NCBI GenBank assembly: GCA_013216015.1
Contig: JABSOI010000001.1
Coordinates: forward strand, 62,001 to 126,000
Origin: Alteromonadaceae bacterium
GTDB lineage: Bacteria > Pseudomonadota > Gammaproteobacteria > Enterobacterales > Alteromonadaceae
Direction: 5' to 3'
Length of the DNA: 64,000 nucleotides
A model generated the notes under the pieces. It was not told the DNA's origin. It ran no database searches and saw only the letters and a list, made by a program, of their open reading frames with translations. Of the stretch, positions 1 through 9,363 are shown piece by piece (the first letter of the stretch is position 1; each line of letters starts with the position of its first letter). A program made the translations under genes and the position numbers.

Positions 1-1850
1 ATAGATTGTCGAGTTGTTTCAACAACGCCAGCATTGGTTGTTAATACTAAGATAATATTCCTGAAATCGGCTTTTCGGCCATTATTATCAGTTAAAGTTC
101 CGTGATCCATAACCTGTAAAAGAATGTTATAAACATCTTGATGCGCTTTTTCTATTTCATCCAATAAAACAACTGCATAAGGATGTTTCAGTACTGCATC
201 AGTCAATAATCCGCCTTGTTCATAACCAACATAACCGGGAGGAGCACCAATAAGGCGACTAACAGCATGTTTTTCCATATATTCAGACATATCAAAGCGT
301 AATAATTCCACACCTAGTATTTTCGCTAATTGTTGGGTTACCTCTGTTTTACCAACACCGGTTGGCCCAGCAAATAAAAATGATCCGATAGGTTTATTCT
401 CATTACTTAATCCGGCACGCGATAACCGAATGACAGCGGACAATTCCTCTATGCCTTGATCTTGTCCAAAAACCACTAACCTCAAATTACGTTCAAGTGT
501 TCTTAAATTATCTTTTTCCGATGATGAAACAGATTTTTCAGGTATGCGGGCAATTTTTGCGACAATATTTTCAATATCCACATCATTAATAACTTTTTTA
601 CGTTTTGATGATGCTACTAATTGCTGCTTAGCTCCGGCTTCATCAATAACATCAATGGCTTTATCCGGTAAGAACCTCTCATTAATATACTTAGCAGAAA
701 GCTGTGCTGCAGCCCTTAATGCTTTGTTAGAGTATCGAATACCGTGATGCAATTCATATCTTTCTTTCAATCCATGCAATATTTTAGTGGTGTCATCAAC
801 ACTTGGCTCAACAATATCAATTTTTTGGAAACGACGAGCAAGCGCTCGATCTTTTTCAAATACATTTTGATATTCCGAATAGGTTGTAGAGCCCATACAG
901 CGTAACTTACCCGATGACAATAAAGGTTTTAGCAAATTAGACGCATCCATCATGCCACCAGAAGCAGCACCTGCACCGATAATAGTATGAATTTCATCAA
1001 TAAATAAAATTGCATTCTTATCATTTTCTAAATCTTTCAATAAGGCTTTAAAACGTTTTTCAAAATCACCCCGATATTTAGTCCCAGCCAGTAATGCGCC
1101 TAAATCCAATGAATAAATGGTAGCATCAGCTAAGAAATCAGGTACCTTGTCTGAAATAACTAAATTCGCCAACCCTTCAGCCAGGGCAGTTTTGCCAACG
1201 CCCGCTTCTCCGACAAATATAGGGTTATTTTTTCGACGGCGACTTAATACTTGCAGTGTTCGCTCTAACTCACTATCTCTACCAATGAGAGGATCAATAT
1301 TCCCTTTAAGCGCTTCTTCATTTAGGTTCAAGGAAAAATTTTCAAGTGTCCTTGGTTCTTCTTCTTCTTCCGCATGTAAAGGCTCATTGGTAAATGGTGA
1401 TGGCTTATCTGTATCAATTTTTGCAATACCATGAGAAATAAAATTAACGATATCTAAACGACTGATATCAGATTTTTTCAAAAAATATGCAGCTTGAGAT
1501 TCCTGCTCACTAAAAATGGCAACAAGTACATTTGACCCATTAACCTCACTTTTTCCTGACGACTGAACATGAAATACTGCCCGTTGCAGTACTCTTTGAA
1601 ACCCTAAAGTTGGTTGAGTCTCCCGTTCGTCTTCACCAGCTGGTATTACTGGTGTTGTTTCACCAATAAAAGCTAATAAATCCGTGCGAAGTTTACTCAT
1701 ATCAGCACCACAGGCATTTAATGCTTCTATAGATGATGGATTGTCTAGCAATGCCAACAATAAATGTTCTACCGTCATAAATTCATGACGAGACTCCTTA
1801 GCCTGACGAAATGCTAAATTTAGGGAATTTTCTAAGTCTTTATTAAGCAT
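1..1850 (-). CDS. clpA: ATP-dependent Clp protease ATP-binding subunit ClpA (3' end outside window)
   Basis: ClpA is the AAA+ unfoldase that feeds substrates, including N-degron proteins delivered by ClpS, to the ClpP peptidase in the cytoplasm. The translated 616 residues begin [10 protein letters not shown] and show the Clp N domain (about 1-140), a first AAA domain with Walker A GEAGVGKT near residue 213 and Walker [10 protein letters not shown], and a second AAA domain with GPTGVGKT near residue 497 and [11 protein letters not shown]. About the last 130-140 residues of the usual ~755 lie beyond base 1. clpS lies 28 bp upstream on the same strand and is probably co-transcribed. The gene looks intact as far as it can be read. 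Confidence 0.97.
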   Translation of the reverse strand, partial: MLNKDLENSLNLAFRQAKESRHEFMTVEHLLLALLDNPSSIEALNACGADMSKLRTDLLAFIGETTPVIPAGEDERETQPTLGFQRVLQRAVFHVQSSGKSEVNGSNVLVAIFSEQESQAAYFLKKSDISRLDIVNFISHGIAKIDTDKPSPFTNEPLHAEEEEEPRTLENFSLNLNEEALKGNIDPLIGRDSELERTLQVLSRRRKNNPIFVGEAGVGKTALAEGLANLVISDKVPDFLADATIYSLDLGALLAGTKYRGDFEKRFKALLKDLENDKNAILFIDEIHTIIGAGAASGGMMDASNLLKPLLSSGKLRCMGSTTYSEYQNVFEKDRALARRFQKIDIVEPSVDDTTKILHGLKERYELHHGIRYSNKALRAAAQLSAKYINERFLPDKAIDVIDEAGAKQQLVASSKRKKVINDVDIENIVAKIARIPEKSVSSSEKDNLRTLERNLRLVVFGQDQGIEELSAVIRLSRAGLSNENKPIGSFLFAGPTGVGKTEVTQQLAKILGVELLRFDMSEYMEKHAVSRLIGAPPGYVGYEQGGLLTDAVLKHPYAVVLLDEIEKAHQDVYNILLQVMDHGTLTDNNGRKADFRNIILVLTTNAGVVETTRQS

Positions 1851-1878
1851 CTGTTACTCCAATTTAAACCAAACAAAT

Positions 1879-2199
1879 TTACGCCTTCTCCATAACACAC
1901 ATTAAAGGGTGCTGATTTTCACAAGCAAAACTACTTACTTGATTTACTTTAGTCTCCGCAACCTCTGCAGTGTATGTACCACAAAGTGCTTTACCTTTAT
2001 AATGTATAACCAGCATTATTTCTGTTGCCTGGTCTACATTCTTGTTGAAAAATTTTATTAAAACTTCAACCACAAAATCCATTGGTGTGTAATCATCATT
2101 TAATAACATAACATTATACATAGACGGTTGTTGAACTTTGTTTTTTACCGCCTCTACAACTGATTCTTGATTATCCATTAACTCTTGTCTATCACTCAT
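1879..2199 (-). CDS. clpS: ATP-dependent Clp protease adaptor ClpS
   Basis: ClpS binds the N-terminal residue of N-degron substrates and hands them to the ClpA N domain. The 106-residue protein has the normal family length. It shows the conserved adaptor core: the [11 protein letters not shown] strand-loop that lines the N-degron pocket and the [11 protein letters not shown] segment with the pocket histidine. The N-terminal ~25 residues are the flexible arm used in delivery. It sits directly upstream of clpA on the same strand and divergent from cspD, the arrangement seen in Escherichia coli. Confidence 0.97.
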   Translation of the reverse strand: MSDRQELMDNQESVVEAVKNKVQQPSMYNVMLLNDDYTPMDFVVEVLIKFFNKNVDQATEIMLVIHYKGKALCGTYTAEVAETKVNQVSSFACENQHPLMCVMEKA

Positions 2200-2293
2200 A
2201 ATTTAATTTTAGTATGTACCTGATGTATTTGCTGTGTTTTTTTGTAAAAATTTAAAAATACAGCAAAAAGTATAAATAATTCACTAAATAAGC

Positions 2294-2321
2294 TTGACTA
2301 ATGATATATTTTATCTACGAT
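2294..2321 (+). promoter_or_regulatory. candidate sigma70 promoter for cspD
   Basis: A TTGACT -35-like hexamer is followed after 16 bp by TACGAT (4 of 6 matches to the -10 consensus), about 95 bp before the cspD start. The shared clpS/cspD upstream region is AT-rich, so the match could be chance. Confidence 0.35.
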
Positions 2322-2418
2322 TCATTATGTGGCTATTTTTTAGTCGCTAAATTTTATCTGCAATTTGCTTTTAGGGAAGCATACCTAATTACCGATGATT
2401 ATAGAAGGAAGTTAATGT

Positions 2419-2643
2419 ATGGCTCACGGTACGGTTAAATGGTTTAATAACGCAAAGGGTTTTGGTTTTATTCGTCCGGAAGATGGTGGCGAGGATATTT
2501 TCGCTCATTATTCAACAATAAAAATGGATGGGTATCGTACGCTAAAAGCTGGTCAGGATGTAAGTTACGAGTTAAATGCTGGACCTAAGGGTCATCATGC
2601 TGCAAGTATTACACCTTCAGAAATTAATAGTGAAGAAGAATAG
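2419..2643 (+). CDS. cspD: cold-shock-like protein CspD
   Basis: This is a single cold-shock domain protein of 74 residues that binds single-stranded nucleic acid. In E. coli, CspD is made in stationary phase and inhibits replication. RNP1 (KGFGFIR) and RNP2 (DIFAHYS) are intact, and DGYRTLKAGQDV resembles CspD more than CspA. The start is preceded by a strong GAAGGAAG ribosome site. Divergent clpS-clpA is the classical neighbour. The acidic tail EINSEEE is CspD-like. Strong terminator follows. Confidence 0.95.
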   Translation: MAHGTVKWFNNAKGFGFIRPEDGGEDIFAHYSTIKMDGYRTLKAGQDVSYELNAGPKGHHAASITPSEINSEEE

Positions 2644-2684
2644 TTTTCTGATATTTATCTAAAAACAATGATCAAAAGAATAAT

Positions 2685-2711
2685 AAAAACACAGCTTTGA
2701 GCTGTGTTTTT
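2685..2711. terminator. intrinsic terminator after cspD, possibly bidirectional
   Basis: A perfect 12-bp stem (arms 2685-2696 and 2700-2711) with a 3-nt loop has an A-tract on one flank and a T-tract on the other. It lies between the convergent 3' ends of cspD and the membrane-protein gene at 2831-4060, so it can serve both. Confidence 0.9.
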
Positions 2712-2830
2712 ACCTATTTATTTCTATTTTTGTTTTGTTTCTAAACAATGTGAATATAAAAAATTCTACAAGTTATTCGTATATATGACTTAAAGCCATT
2801 AGTTGGTACTTTAAAAAACTTTTCAAGATA

Positions 2831-4060
2831 TTATCCAAAAAACCAATAACAAACACCAATAGCCGCGCATATTCCCGCTAAATCAGCAATTAAACCACAA
2901 GTAACTGCATGTCGAGTATGACGAATGCCAACAGAGCCAAAATAAACGGCAAGTACATAAAATGTGGTTTCCGTGGAGCCTTGAACAATTGAAGCAATAC
3001 GTCCTGCAAACGAATCTGCCCCATGAGTATTCATCGTTTCAATCATCATAGCTCTGGCGCCTGATCCACTTAATGGTTTCATAAACGCAGTGGGTAGACC
3101 ATCAACAAATCTGGCATCTATACCTAAACTAAGGACAATATATCGAATACCTTCCACTAAGACGTCTAAAGCACCACTTGCTCTAAATACGCCAATAGCA
3201 CACAACATGGCTAGTAAGTACGGTATAAGCTTAATACTAGTCTCAAAACCTTGTTTTGCCCCCTCTATAAAGCTGTCATAAACATTTACCTTACGATAAA
3301 CAGCAGTGACGATAAAAATTAGCAAAGTTAGAAATATTAATAAATTTCCAAACAGGGATGATTGTTGTGATAAAACTTCAGCGGATAAACCAGCAAAATA
3401 AACGACTAACGAAACAATAGCAGCCATAGCCGTCAATAAATATATTAAAACAAAACGATTTAACAAATTAATTTTCTGTACAAATGCAACCGCAAATAAC
3501 CCGGCAAGAGTTGATGCAAACGTTGCCAACAAAATAGGCACAAAAACATCCGTGGGATTTACAGCCCCCTGTTGAGCACGAAAGATAAAAACAGCAATAG
3601 GAAATAACGTGATGGACGAAGTGTTTAACACAAGAAACATTATTTGTGCATTGCTTGCTGATTCTTTATTAGGATTCAATGTTTGTAGATCTTGCATCGC
3701 CTTCAGGCCAAGGGGAGTAGCGGCATTATCTAGCCCTAAAAAATTAGCTGATAAATTCATCGTCATTGAACCTATAGCAGGATGGGATGCAGGAACTTCA
3801 GGCATTAACCGGGTAAACAAAGGTGAAATAAATTGAGCGATCTTATCGACAATCCCTGCCCGTTCAGCAATTTTCATCATGCCTAACCAAAAGCTTAAGA
3901 TGCCAATAAAACCAATCGCAATATCTACAGTCGTTTTAGACATACTAAAAATAGCGTTAATGACTTGCTCGAAAATTTGATCATTACCCAGGAATATCCA
4001 TTGGTAGCAGGATGAAAAAAAGGCAATGATAAAAAAACTGATCCAGATACGATTTAACAC
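2831..4060 (-). CDS. nucleoside-recognition domain membrane protein (SpmA-SpmB fused type)
   Basis: A 409-residue polytopic inner-membrane protein with two nucleoside-recognition (Gate) domains in tandem, corresponding to Bacillus SpmA (about 1-200) and SpmB (about 230-409) in one chain. Typical motifs are NLSANFLGLDNAATPLGL in the first half, and PLSGSGARAMM and QGSTETTFYVLAVYFG in the second. About 9-10 hydrophobic segments can be counted. The substrate is unknown; related proteins are annotated as spore maturation or nucleoside transporter-like, but sporulation is not implied in a gammaproteobacterium. It is monocistronic, followed by the shared terminator with cspD. Confidence 0.85.
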   Translation of the reverse strand: MLNRIWISFFIIAFFSSCYQWIFLGNDQIFEQVINAIFSMSKTTVDIAIGFIGILSFWLGMMKIAERAGIVDKIAQFISPLFTRLMPEVPASHPAIGSMTMNLSANFLGLDNAATPLGLKAMQDLQTLNPNKESASNAQIMFLVLNTSSITLFPIAVFIFRAQQGAVNPTDVFVPILLATFASTLAGLFAVAFVQKINLLNRFVLIYLLTAMAAIVSLVVYFAGLSAEVLSQQSSLFGNLLIFLTLLIFIVTAVYRKVNVYDSFIEGAKQGFETSIKLIPYLLAMLCAIGVFRASGALDVLVEGIRYIVLSLGIDARFVDGLPTAFMKPLSGSGARAMMIETMNTHGADSFAGRIASIVQGSTETTFYVLAVYFGSVGIRHTRHAVTCGLIADLAGICAAIGVCYWFFG

Positions 4061-4324
4061 AATATTTAAAATTTTTATTATTATTTAGATTGAAAACATC
4101 ATCGCATATTCAATAAAAAAATCCTAGCTTATCTATCTGTGCATATGGTGTGCGTAATATGTTAATAAACTATAGCGTTTGTATAGCAAAAGGAAGTTAA
4201 TACAAAAACAACTTAATCTATATACCTTATAAACAATACGTTAAAATAAATAAAATTTAAATTCGCATTTAATGTACTTTACACTACACTTAATTTCATA
4301 GGGTTAGCGTACAGTCTATTTGCT

Positions 4325-4395
4325 CGCACAAGTTACAGTTTATTAGCGCACAAGTTACAGTTTATTAGCGCACAAGTTACAGTTTATTAGCGCAC
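4325..4395. repeat. three tandem copies of a 22-bp unit
   Basis: Three near-perfect copies (4325-4346, 4347-4368, 4369-4390) of a 22-bp unit built around cacaagttacagtttatta are followed by a partial fourth (cgcac). A degenerate copy seems to precede at about 4304-4320. The array lies in a 431-bp interval with no gene, between two minus-strand genes, and runs straight into two hairpins. The copies are almost identical, which implies recent expansion or homogenisation. Confidence 0.9.
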
Positions 4396-4414
4396 GGCTC
4401 AAACCCTTTGAGCC
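4396..4414. other. 8-bp perfect hairpin
   Basis: Perfect inverted repeat ggctcaaa-ccc-tttgagcc, directly after the 22-bp tandem array and 10 bp before the terminator-like hairpin. It has no T-tract, so it is not itself an intrinsic terminator. Function unknown. Confidence 0.75.
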
Positions 4415-4423
4415 ATACCCTTA

Positions 4424-4458
4424 AGCCCGAGACGGAAATTGTTTCGGGCTATTTTTTT
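4424..4458 (+). terminator. plus-strand intrinsic terminator with no assigned gene
   Basis: A 10-bp stem (4424-4433 with 4441-4450, one G-U) and a 7-nt loop are followed by A and seven T on the + strand. Both flanking genes are on the minus strand, and the minus-strand side lacks a T-tract (ttaagg). The geometry therefore points to the end of an unannotated + strand transcript, or a barrier to antisense transcription into tatD. Confidence 0.75.
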
Positions 4459-4491
4459 AGATTAAATTAATTTAGGTTAAAGTAATATTAT

Positions 4492-5259
4492 TTAAATTGA
4501 AAATAGGCGCTTAAAATTTTCAGTTGATATTTGAGCAATATGTTCAACCGATTGTCCCCTTATACTTGCTAAAAACTTCGCAACTTCAACCACATAAGCT
4601 GGCTGGTTTTGTTTACCTCTATATGGTACTGGTGCTAAGTAGGGAGCATCCGTTTCTATCAAAATTCGATCATCAGGAATTTTCTGAGCAACTTCTCGAA
4701 GTGCGCTGGCATTTTTAAAGGTTACAATACCCGAAAATGAAATATAAAAACCAAGTTCTATTGCCTGTTGTGCCATTTCCCATGTTTCAGTGAAACAGTG
4801 CAATATACCACCAACTTGTGCAGCCTTTTCTTCCCTTAAAATAGTTAACGTATCTTCCTGGGCATCTCGAGTGTGAATGATCAGAGGCTTATTTATTTTT
4901 CTTGCTACCCGCACATGCTTGATAAAAGAATCTAGTTGCAGTTTTTTTGTCTCCGGTGCATAAAAATAATCTAAGCCTGTCTCTCCGATGGCAATAACTC
5001 GATCGTGTTGGGCCAATGTAAACAAATTATTTTCATCTATTTCATCTTCCTGATTTAACGGATGCGCACCACAAGATAAATAAACATTAGGATAATTTTT
5101 TGTTTTTTCCACCATAGTAGAAAAATCTTGTAACTTAACACTGACACATAAAATATCAGTTACTTTAGCTGCTTTAGATAACTTTATTACGTTATCAAGA
5201 TCATTATCAAATTCTGTTAAATCAAGACGGTCAAGATGACAATGTGAGTCAATAAACAA
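4492..5259 (-). CDS. TatD family metal-dependent hydrolase (YcfH type)
   Basis: A 255-residue TIM-barrel metal-dependent hydrolase of the TatD family, cytoplasmic; relatives act as 3'-5' DNases or deaminated-nucleotide processing enzymes. Metal ligands are visible: DSHCHLD at the N-terminus, GETGLDY, the IIHTRDA histidine, LHCFTE, and ILIETDAPYLAP with the conserved aspartate. It ends the holB-pilZ-tatD run, an order conserved in gammaproteobacteria, where this paralogue is ycfH. The start ATG follows an AAAGGAGAG-like ribosome site. Exact substrate is not known. Confidence 0.92.
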   Translation of the reverse strand: MFIDSHCHLDRLDLTEFDNDLDNVIKLSKAAKVTDILCVSVKLQDFSTMVEKTKNYPNVYLSCGAHPLNQEDEIDENNLFTLAQHDRVIAIGETGLDYFYAPETKKLQLDSFIKHVRVARKINKPLIIHTRDAQEDTLTILREEKAAQVGGILHCFTETWEMAQQAIELGFYISFSGIVTFKNASALREVAQKIPDDRILIETDAPYLAPVPYRGKQNQPAYVVEVAKFLASIRGQSVEHIAQISTENFKRLFSI

Positions 5260-5304
5260 AAATACTCTCCTTTATGGAAATAGATTAAAAAACAGAAATA
5301 AAAA

Positions 5305-5631
5305 TTACATAGAAAGTGTTGGATCAGAACAATTTAACAAACGTGCGATTCCTTTTTCTATTTGATTTCGGAAATTATCGGGATCTTCAACAAAACTTAT
5401 GCCGATACCGGCAGGTGTACCATTTTGGGCGCCTGGAGGTGTCAACCAACAAATTGTACCCTTAATTTCAGCGCTTTCTAAAGCGTCAGGTAAAACAATT
5501 TCCAATAAAATTTCTGTTCCTAAATCAAAAAAATCAGTTGTTTTAACAAAAATGCCACCCTGCTTTAAAAAAGGCATATAAGATTGATATAAATCTCGCT
5601 CAGTTTCAAATTCCAAATTTAAGATTTCCAA
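5305..5631 (-). CDS. pilZ: PilZ domain protein
   Basis: A single-domain PilZ protein of the type IV pilus assembly kind, 108 residues from a TTG start. That TTG is preceded at about 7-8 nt by AGGGAGAGG. An in-frame ATG at 5655 would overlap holB by 22 bp and has no ribosome site, so TTG is preferred. The core GGIFVKTTDFFDLGTEILLEIVLPD and IKGTICW is PilZ-like, but the N-terminal RxxxR c-di-GMP motif is absent, as in other PilZ proteins located next to holB that do not bind c-di-GMP. It lies between holB and tatD, as in Pseudomonas and Shewanella. Confidence 0.87.
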   Translation of the reverse strand: MEILNLEFETERDLYQSYMPFLKQGGIFVKTTDFFDLGTEILLEIVLPDALESAEIKGTICWLTPPGAQNGTPAGIGISFVEDPDNFRNQIEKGIARLLNCSDPTLSM

Positions 5632-5633
5632 GG

Positions 5634-6668
5634 TTATTCCTCTCCCTTTAAACATACGTTACCGATATCTACCAACAGTTTTTCTACAATAAATTGATTA
5701 TTAATCTGGCTAAGTGTTTTTAGCTGCTTATTAGTATTAAGTATAAGCTGATATATTGACCATATCGTATCATGACTAATATTATTACTTTTTATAAAAT
5801 CAGTACTTTGAATAAAATCAGTTTTTTGAATAAAATCAGTTTTTTGCGCGAAATCAGGTGCATTATTATCTGATTTAACACTATGCCATGAATTCCCGGT
5901 TCTCATCAATGCAACCGTTATTTTTTCTAACCACCGTATTGCATAGGGTGACTCTATAATTTGTTGAATTAACTGTACGCGATTTTGTTGATTAACTATT
6001 TGTAGATTAACAAGTGCTTGTTTAGAGATAAAACCAAGAAATAACTGTTGAAATTTTTCAAATTGAGCATGCACTTCATTATCAGACAACTCAGGTAAAT
6101 GACTTAAATTTGCAAAAGCATTGTATTTGTTGTGTCCCAATTCACTCAACAGAGCATCACCAGCTGGCGGACGAATAGCAATAAGTCTACAACGACTAAT
6201 AATGGTTGGAAGCAATAAATCTACATCTACCGTTAATAATAAAATAACACTGCCTTCACTAGGCTCTTCTAAGGTCTTTAATAACGCATTAGCTGCTGCA
6301 GTTGTCATTTTATTAGCATCTGCAATCACTATTGTTTTAGCTTGTCCCAATAATGCAGTTTTTTCCAGAAAATAATTAGCTTGACGAATATCGTCAACTC
6401 CAATTGTTTTACCTTTATTATCAATAAGTAGATGATCCGGATAACTCATACTGTGATAAAGTTTGCAAAACTTGCATTGTTGACAGGGAATGAGTATTCC
6501 CGATTCATTATTGCCAGGATGCTGACATAGTAAAACCTGCACAAGCCAATTGGCTAACGATAGCTTGCCAGCCCCGGTAACACCGCTTACAAGCAAAGCA
6601 TGTGGTAAGTTTTTGCGATGAATTTGAGCTGTTAATAACTTCTGATGCTCAATTAGCCAATTATTCAT
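5634..6668 (-). CDS. holB: DNA polymerase III subunit delta' (HolB)
   Basis: HolB is the delta' subunit of the clamp loader that places the beta clamp on DNA. The 344 residues from the chosen ATG show a modified P-loop SGVTGAGKLS, the zinc module CQQCKFC..H, ANKMTTAAANALLKTLEEP and the ISRCRLI sensor region. An upstream GTG four codons earlier lacks a ribosome site, whereas AAAGG precedes the ATG. Near residue 280 there is an unusual internal repeat (KTDFIQ-KTDFIQ-STDFIK) absent from typical HolB. Upstream is tmk (28 bp gap), downstream pilZ (2 bp gap). Confidence 0.94.
   Translation of the reverse strand: MNNWLIEHQKLLTAQIHRKNLPHALLVSGVTGAGKLSLANWLVQVLLCQHPGNNESGILIPCQQCKFCKLYHSMSYPDHLLIDNKGKTIGVDDIRQANYFLEKTALLGQAKTIVIADANKMTTAAANALLKTLEEPSEGSVILLLTVDVDLLLPTIISRCRLIAIRPPAGDALLSELGHNKYNAFANLSHLPELSDNEVHAQFEKFQQLFLGFISKQALVNLQIVNQQNRVQLIQQIIESPYAIRWLEKITVALMRTGNSWHSVKSDNNAPDFAQKTDFIQKTDFIQSTDFIKSNNISHDTIWSIYQLILNTNKQLKTLSQINNQFIVEKLLVDIGNVCLKGEE
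5793..5846. repeat. 18-bp in-frame tandem repeat inside holB
   Basis: Three 18-bp copies (5793-5810, 5811-5828, 5829-5846); the last two are identical and the first differs by a few bases. They encode a hexapeptide repeat of the form (K/S)TDFI(Q/K) in the HolB C-terminal domain, and keep the reading frame. Confidence 0.9.
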
Positions 6669-6696
6669 TTTACCTTTCACTTTTTATGTCTTGTTA

Positions 6697-7362
6697 TTAT
6701 ACATTTTTAATTAACCACTGATCATGATTAGCATATTTAACTAATAATGAATCTATTATTTTTAAAACACTCTTTAATACATCCTCTTTCGACTGGCTAG
6801 CATCTACAATTTCGAATATATCGGGTTGTAACTGAGCTTGTTTCAAATATCCATCACGGGCTTTGGTTAAAAACTCAAGTTTCTCGTCTTCCATTCGATC
6901 CAGTCCTTCTCCCCGACTTTTTACTCTATTTAAGCCTTCCTGAGGATCAAGGTCTAAAATTATATTCATCGCAGGAACAAATCCATTTAAAGCTAAATTA
7001 TTTATTGTCTTAATAGTTTCTAAATCCAGTCCTCTGGCATAATGTTGAAAACTAAAGGTAGCAGCGTCAAATCGATCACTAATAACAATTTTCCCGGATT
7101 CTATCGCCGGAATTATTTTTTGCTGTAAATGTTGAGCACGACCGGCTCCAAACAACATCAACTCGGTGATATCTGACATTTCAGGTGTAGATGGGTCAAG
7201 GATCACATCTCTGATTTTTTCACCTATAACTGTACCACCTGGCTCACGTGTCAGTACAACATCAAACCCTTTGCTGACAAGATGACTTTCCATTCCTTTA
7301 ATGACCGTTGTTTTTCCTGCTCCATTACTACCATCACAAACAATCATAAAACCTTTATTCAT
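6697..7362 (-). CDS. tmk: thymidylate kinase
   Basis: Converts dTMP to dTDP in the dTTP pathway. The 221-residue protein shows the P-loop CDGSNGAGKTT, the DR(F)D dTMP-binding motif in ISDRFDAATFSFQHYARG, and a LID region with RVKSRGEGLDRMED. Basic residues in the LID fit a type II (E. coli-like) kinase. It lies between mltG and holB as in E. coli. The start ATG has an AAGAGAA ribosome site 5-6 bp upstream. Confidence 0.95.
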   Translation of the reverse strand: MNKGFMIVCDGSNGAGKTTVIKGMESHLVSKGFDVVLTREPGGTVIGEKIRDVILDPSTPEMSDITELMLFGAGRAQHLQQKIIPAIESGKIVISDRFDAATFSFQHYARGLDLETIKTINNLALNGFVPAMNIILDLDPQEGLNRVKSRGEGLDRMEDEKLEFLTKARDGYLKQAQLQPDIFEIVDASQSKEDVLKSVLKIIDSLLVKYANHDQWLIKNV

Positions 7363-7453
7363 ATAGTTCTCTTTATCTTTTTAATTCATCTGAACTACTA
7401 ATTTAAATAACTCAAATTTTATAGTTTCTACTAGCAATAAATTTAACCTAACA

Positions 7454-8464
7454 TTACCTGAGAGCCTTTTTTCTCTTTCTTTGGTACAAATTAACCGCCG
7501 TATTATGTTCTTTTAGGTTTGAAGAAAAGTGGTGATAACCATCTCCTTTACCAACAAAATATAAATAATCGCTACTTACCGGATGCATAACCGCATACAA
7601 AGCTGTTCCACCGGGCATAGCAATAGGCGTAGGCGGTAAGCCATTTATTCGATAAGTATTATATGCTGTTTTTTCATATTTATGTGCAGTTTTTATATCA
7701 CCTTTGTAGCGATCCCCTAAACCATAAATAATCGTTGGATCTGTTTGCAGTCGCATTTTTTTATGCAGTCTATTCGTAAATACTGATGAAATTAATGCTT
7801 GTTCTTCAATTTTTCCACTTTCTTTTTCAATAATAGAAGCCATTATAAGTGCTTGATAAGGTTTATCATAAGGTATATTAAGATCCCTTTCATTCCAAAA
7901 TTTTCGTAACTTTTGTTTCATTTGATTATAAGCCCGCATCAAAATGGTAATGTCCTTGGTTTTATCGGTATAGGCATAAGTATCTGGATAAAACCACCCT
8001 TCCGGGTTATCCATTTCAATATTTAACATGGCTGATATTTGTTCAACAGAGTTATTGTTGAGTGTTTGTTGTATGTGAGGTTTTTTTGATAACAGAGCCA
8101 ACCATTGTTTGAAAGTAGTTCCTTCTATAAAAGTAACAGTAAATTGATGCTCTTTACCCGAAACAAGCAAGGTTAATAGCTCTAACATACTGGTATTAGG
8201 CTCTACCAAATAAGTGCCTGATTTTAGCTTTGCATATTGTGGATGTATACGAACATAATTTCTTAACCAGAACTTCGTAGTCAACCATTCATTTTTTACC
8301 AGCTGATGAGAAAAAGAACTTACAGAAACACCTTTATCAATGGTAATAAATTCAGCTTGATCCAATGTCAATTGCTGGTTAATTTGATGGTTAATCAATA
8401 ATACAAACGAAGATACCAGCAAAATTACCGCTAGAGTTATTACGCATAATACTTTTTTAATCAT
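7454..8464 (-). CDS. mltG: endolytic murein transglycosylase MltG (YceG)
   Basis: Inner-membrane lytic transglycosylase that cuts nascent glycan strands and influences glycan chain length. The 336 residues begin with one transmembrane segment (about 5-25, IKKVLCVITLAVILLVSSFV), a LysM-like region, then the YceG catalytic domain with ASIIEKESG carrying the catalytic glutamate, and LQTDPTIIYGLGDRYKG and YNTYRINGLPPTPI further on. It starts 2 bp after pabC and is translated as part of the same operon. Confidence 0.95.
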   Translation of the reverse strand: MIKKVLCVITLAVILLVSSFVLLINHQINQQLTLDQAEFITIDKGVSVSSFSHQLVKNEWLTTKFWLRNYVRIHPQYAKLKSGTYLVEPNTSMLELLTLLVSGKEHQFTVTFIEGTTFKQWLALLSKKPHIQQTLNNNSVEQISAMLNIEMDNPEGWFYPDTYAYTDKTKDITILMRAYNQMKQKLRKFWNERDLNIPYDKPYQALIMASIIEKESGKIEEQALISSVFTNRLHKKMRLQTDPTIIYGLGDRYKGDIKTAHKYEKTAYNTYRINGLPPTPIAMPGGTALYAVMHPVSSDYLYFVGKGDGYHHFSSNLKEHNTAVNLYQRKRKKALR

Positions 8465-8466
8465 AT

Positions 8467-9279
8467 TTACTCTATCCCTGATAATAATTTCTGAACAGCG
8501 TCTTGTACAGTTAACACTGGTGAAATAGACAAAGTGCGATGTTCAAATTGAACAACGGGTATAATACCCATAACAGAATTACAAATGAACATCGCACTAC
8601 ATTCTGATAGCGCTGAAATTGATACACTAACCACTTGCACATCATTTCTGGACTTTAAAATCACATCTCTCATTAAACCTGCAACTCCGGAACTTTGGAT
8701 ATCAGGGGTAAACAATTGGTCTTCAACAAACCAAAAAACATTTGCACAACTGCTTTCTATCACCCTGTCATCTATATTTATCACCAATAAATCATCTTCC
8801 GGACGCTGATCCAATTCAGCTCTAATCAATACTTGCTCTAGTCGATTTAAGTGTTTTACTCCGGATAACATAGGATTTTTTCCTAACCTATGCTCACTAA
8901 TGCCTATTTCAATACCAAGCTTAGTCCATTGTTCATAATGTTGTGGAAAATTAGAAACCGAAATAATTACATTTGCAGCAGAGTTATCTAAACGTGAATA
9001 CCCTCTTCCACCTTGTCCCGCAGTTATCACTACTTTGATCACAGCTAGTTGATAACGTTTGGCCACATCAATAAGTTCCTGCTCAATTTTTTCAAAATCC
9101 GGTGAAGCAATAGCTAACTTTTGACACGACTTTTGCAACCGTTGAATATGTAAATCAAGCAACTCTACTTGACCATCAAGTATTTTAGCCGTCGTAAAAA
9201 TACCATCTCCGTAGGATAAACCTCGATCAGAGAGAGAAATGATTTTTGTTTCTTGTCCGTTAACTGAGCTATAAAGCAT
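8467..9279 (-). CDS. pabC: aminodeoxychorismate lyase
   Basis: A PLP enzyme of fold type IV that cleaves 4-amino-4-deoxychorismate to p-aminobenzoate and pyruvate for folate synthesis. The 270 residues show DRGLSYGDGIFTT at the N-terminus, the PLP lysine in SGVKHLNRLEQ, and the cofactor-phosphate region VIESSCANVFW. A branched-chain aminotransferase-like role is possible for this fold, but position between fabF and mltG matches pabC in E. coli. A terminator separates it from fabF, so it may have its own promoter. Confidence 0.93.
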   Translation of the reverse strand: MLYSSVNGQETKIISLSDRGLSYGDGIFTTAKILDGQVELLDLHIQRLQKSCQKLAIASPDFEKIEQELIDVAKRYQLAVIKVVITAGQGGRGYSRLDNSAANVIISVSNFPQHYEQWTKLGIEIGISEHRLGKNPMLSGVKHLNRLEQVLIRAELDQRPEDDLLVINIDDRVIESSCANVFWFVEDQLFTPDIQSSGVAGLMRDVILKSRNDVQVVSVSISALSECSAMFICNSVMGIIPVVQFEHRTLSISPVLTVQDAVQKLLSGIE

Positions 9280-9363
9280 AAAAACCCATAAAATAATCTA
9301 TATTTAATACCAGTCGAATTAATACCAAATAGCATAAATAACTGGTGTAACGATAAAATACAT

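Noticed and set aside
4325-4395. CRISPR array
   Set aside because: The 22-bp units are contiguous with no spacers and there are no cas genes in the window.
4424-4450. Terminator of tatD
   Set aside because: Placed 42 bp after the tatD stop, but the T-tract is on the + strand side only, so as a minus-strand terminator it lacks the U-run; kept as a + strand signal.
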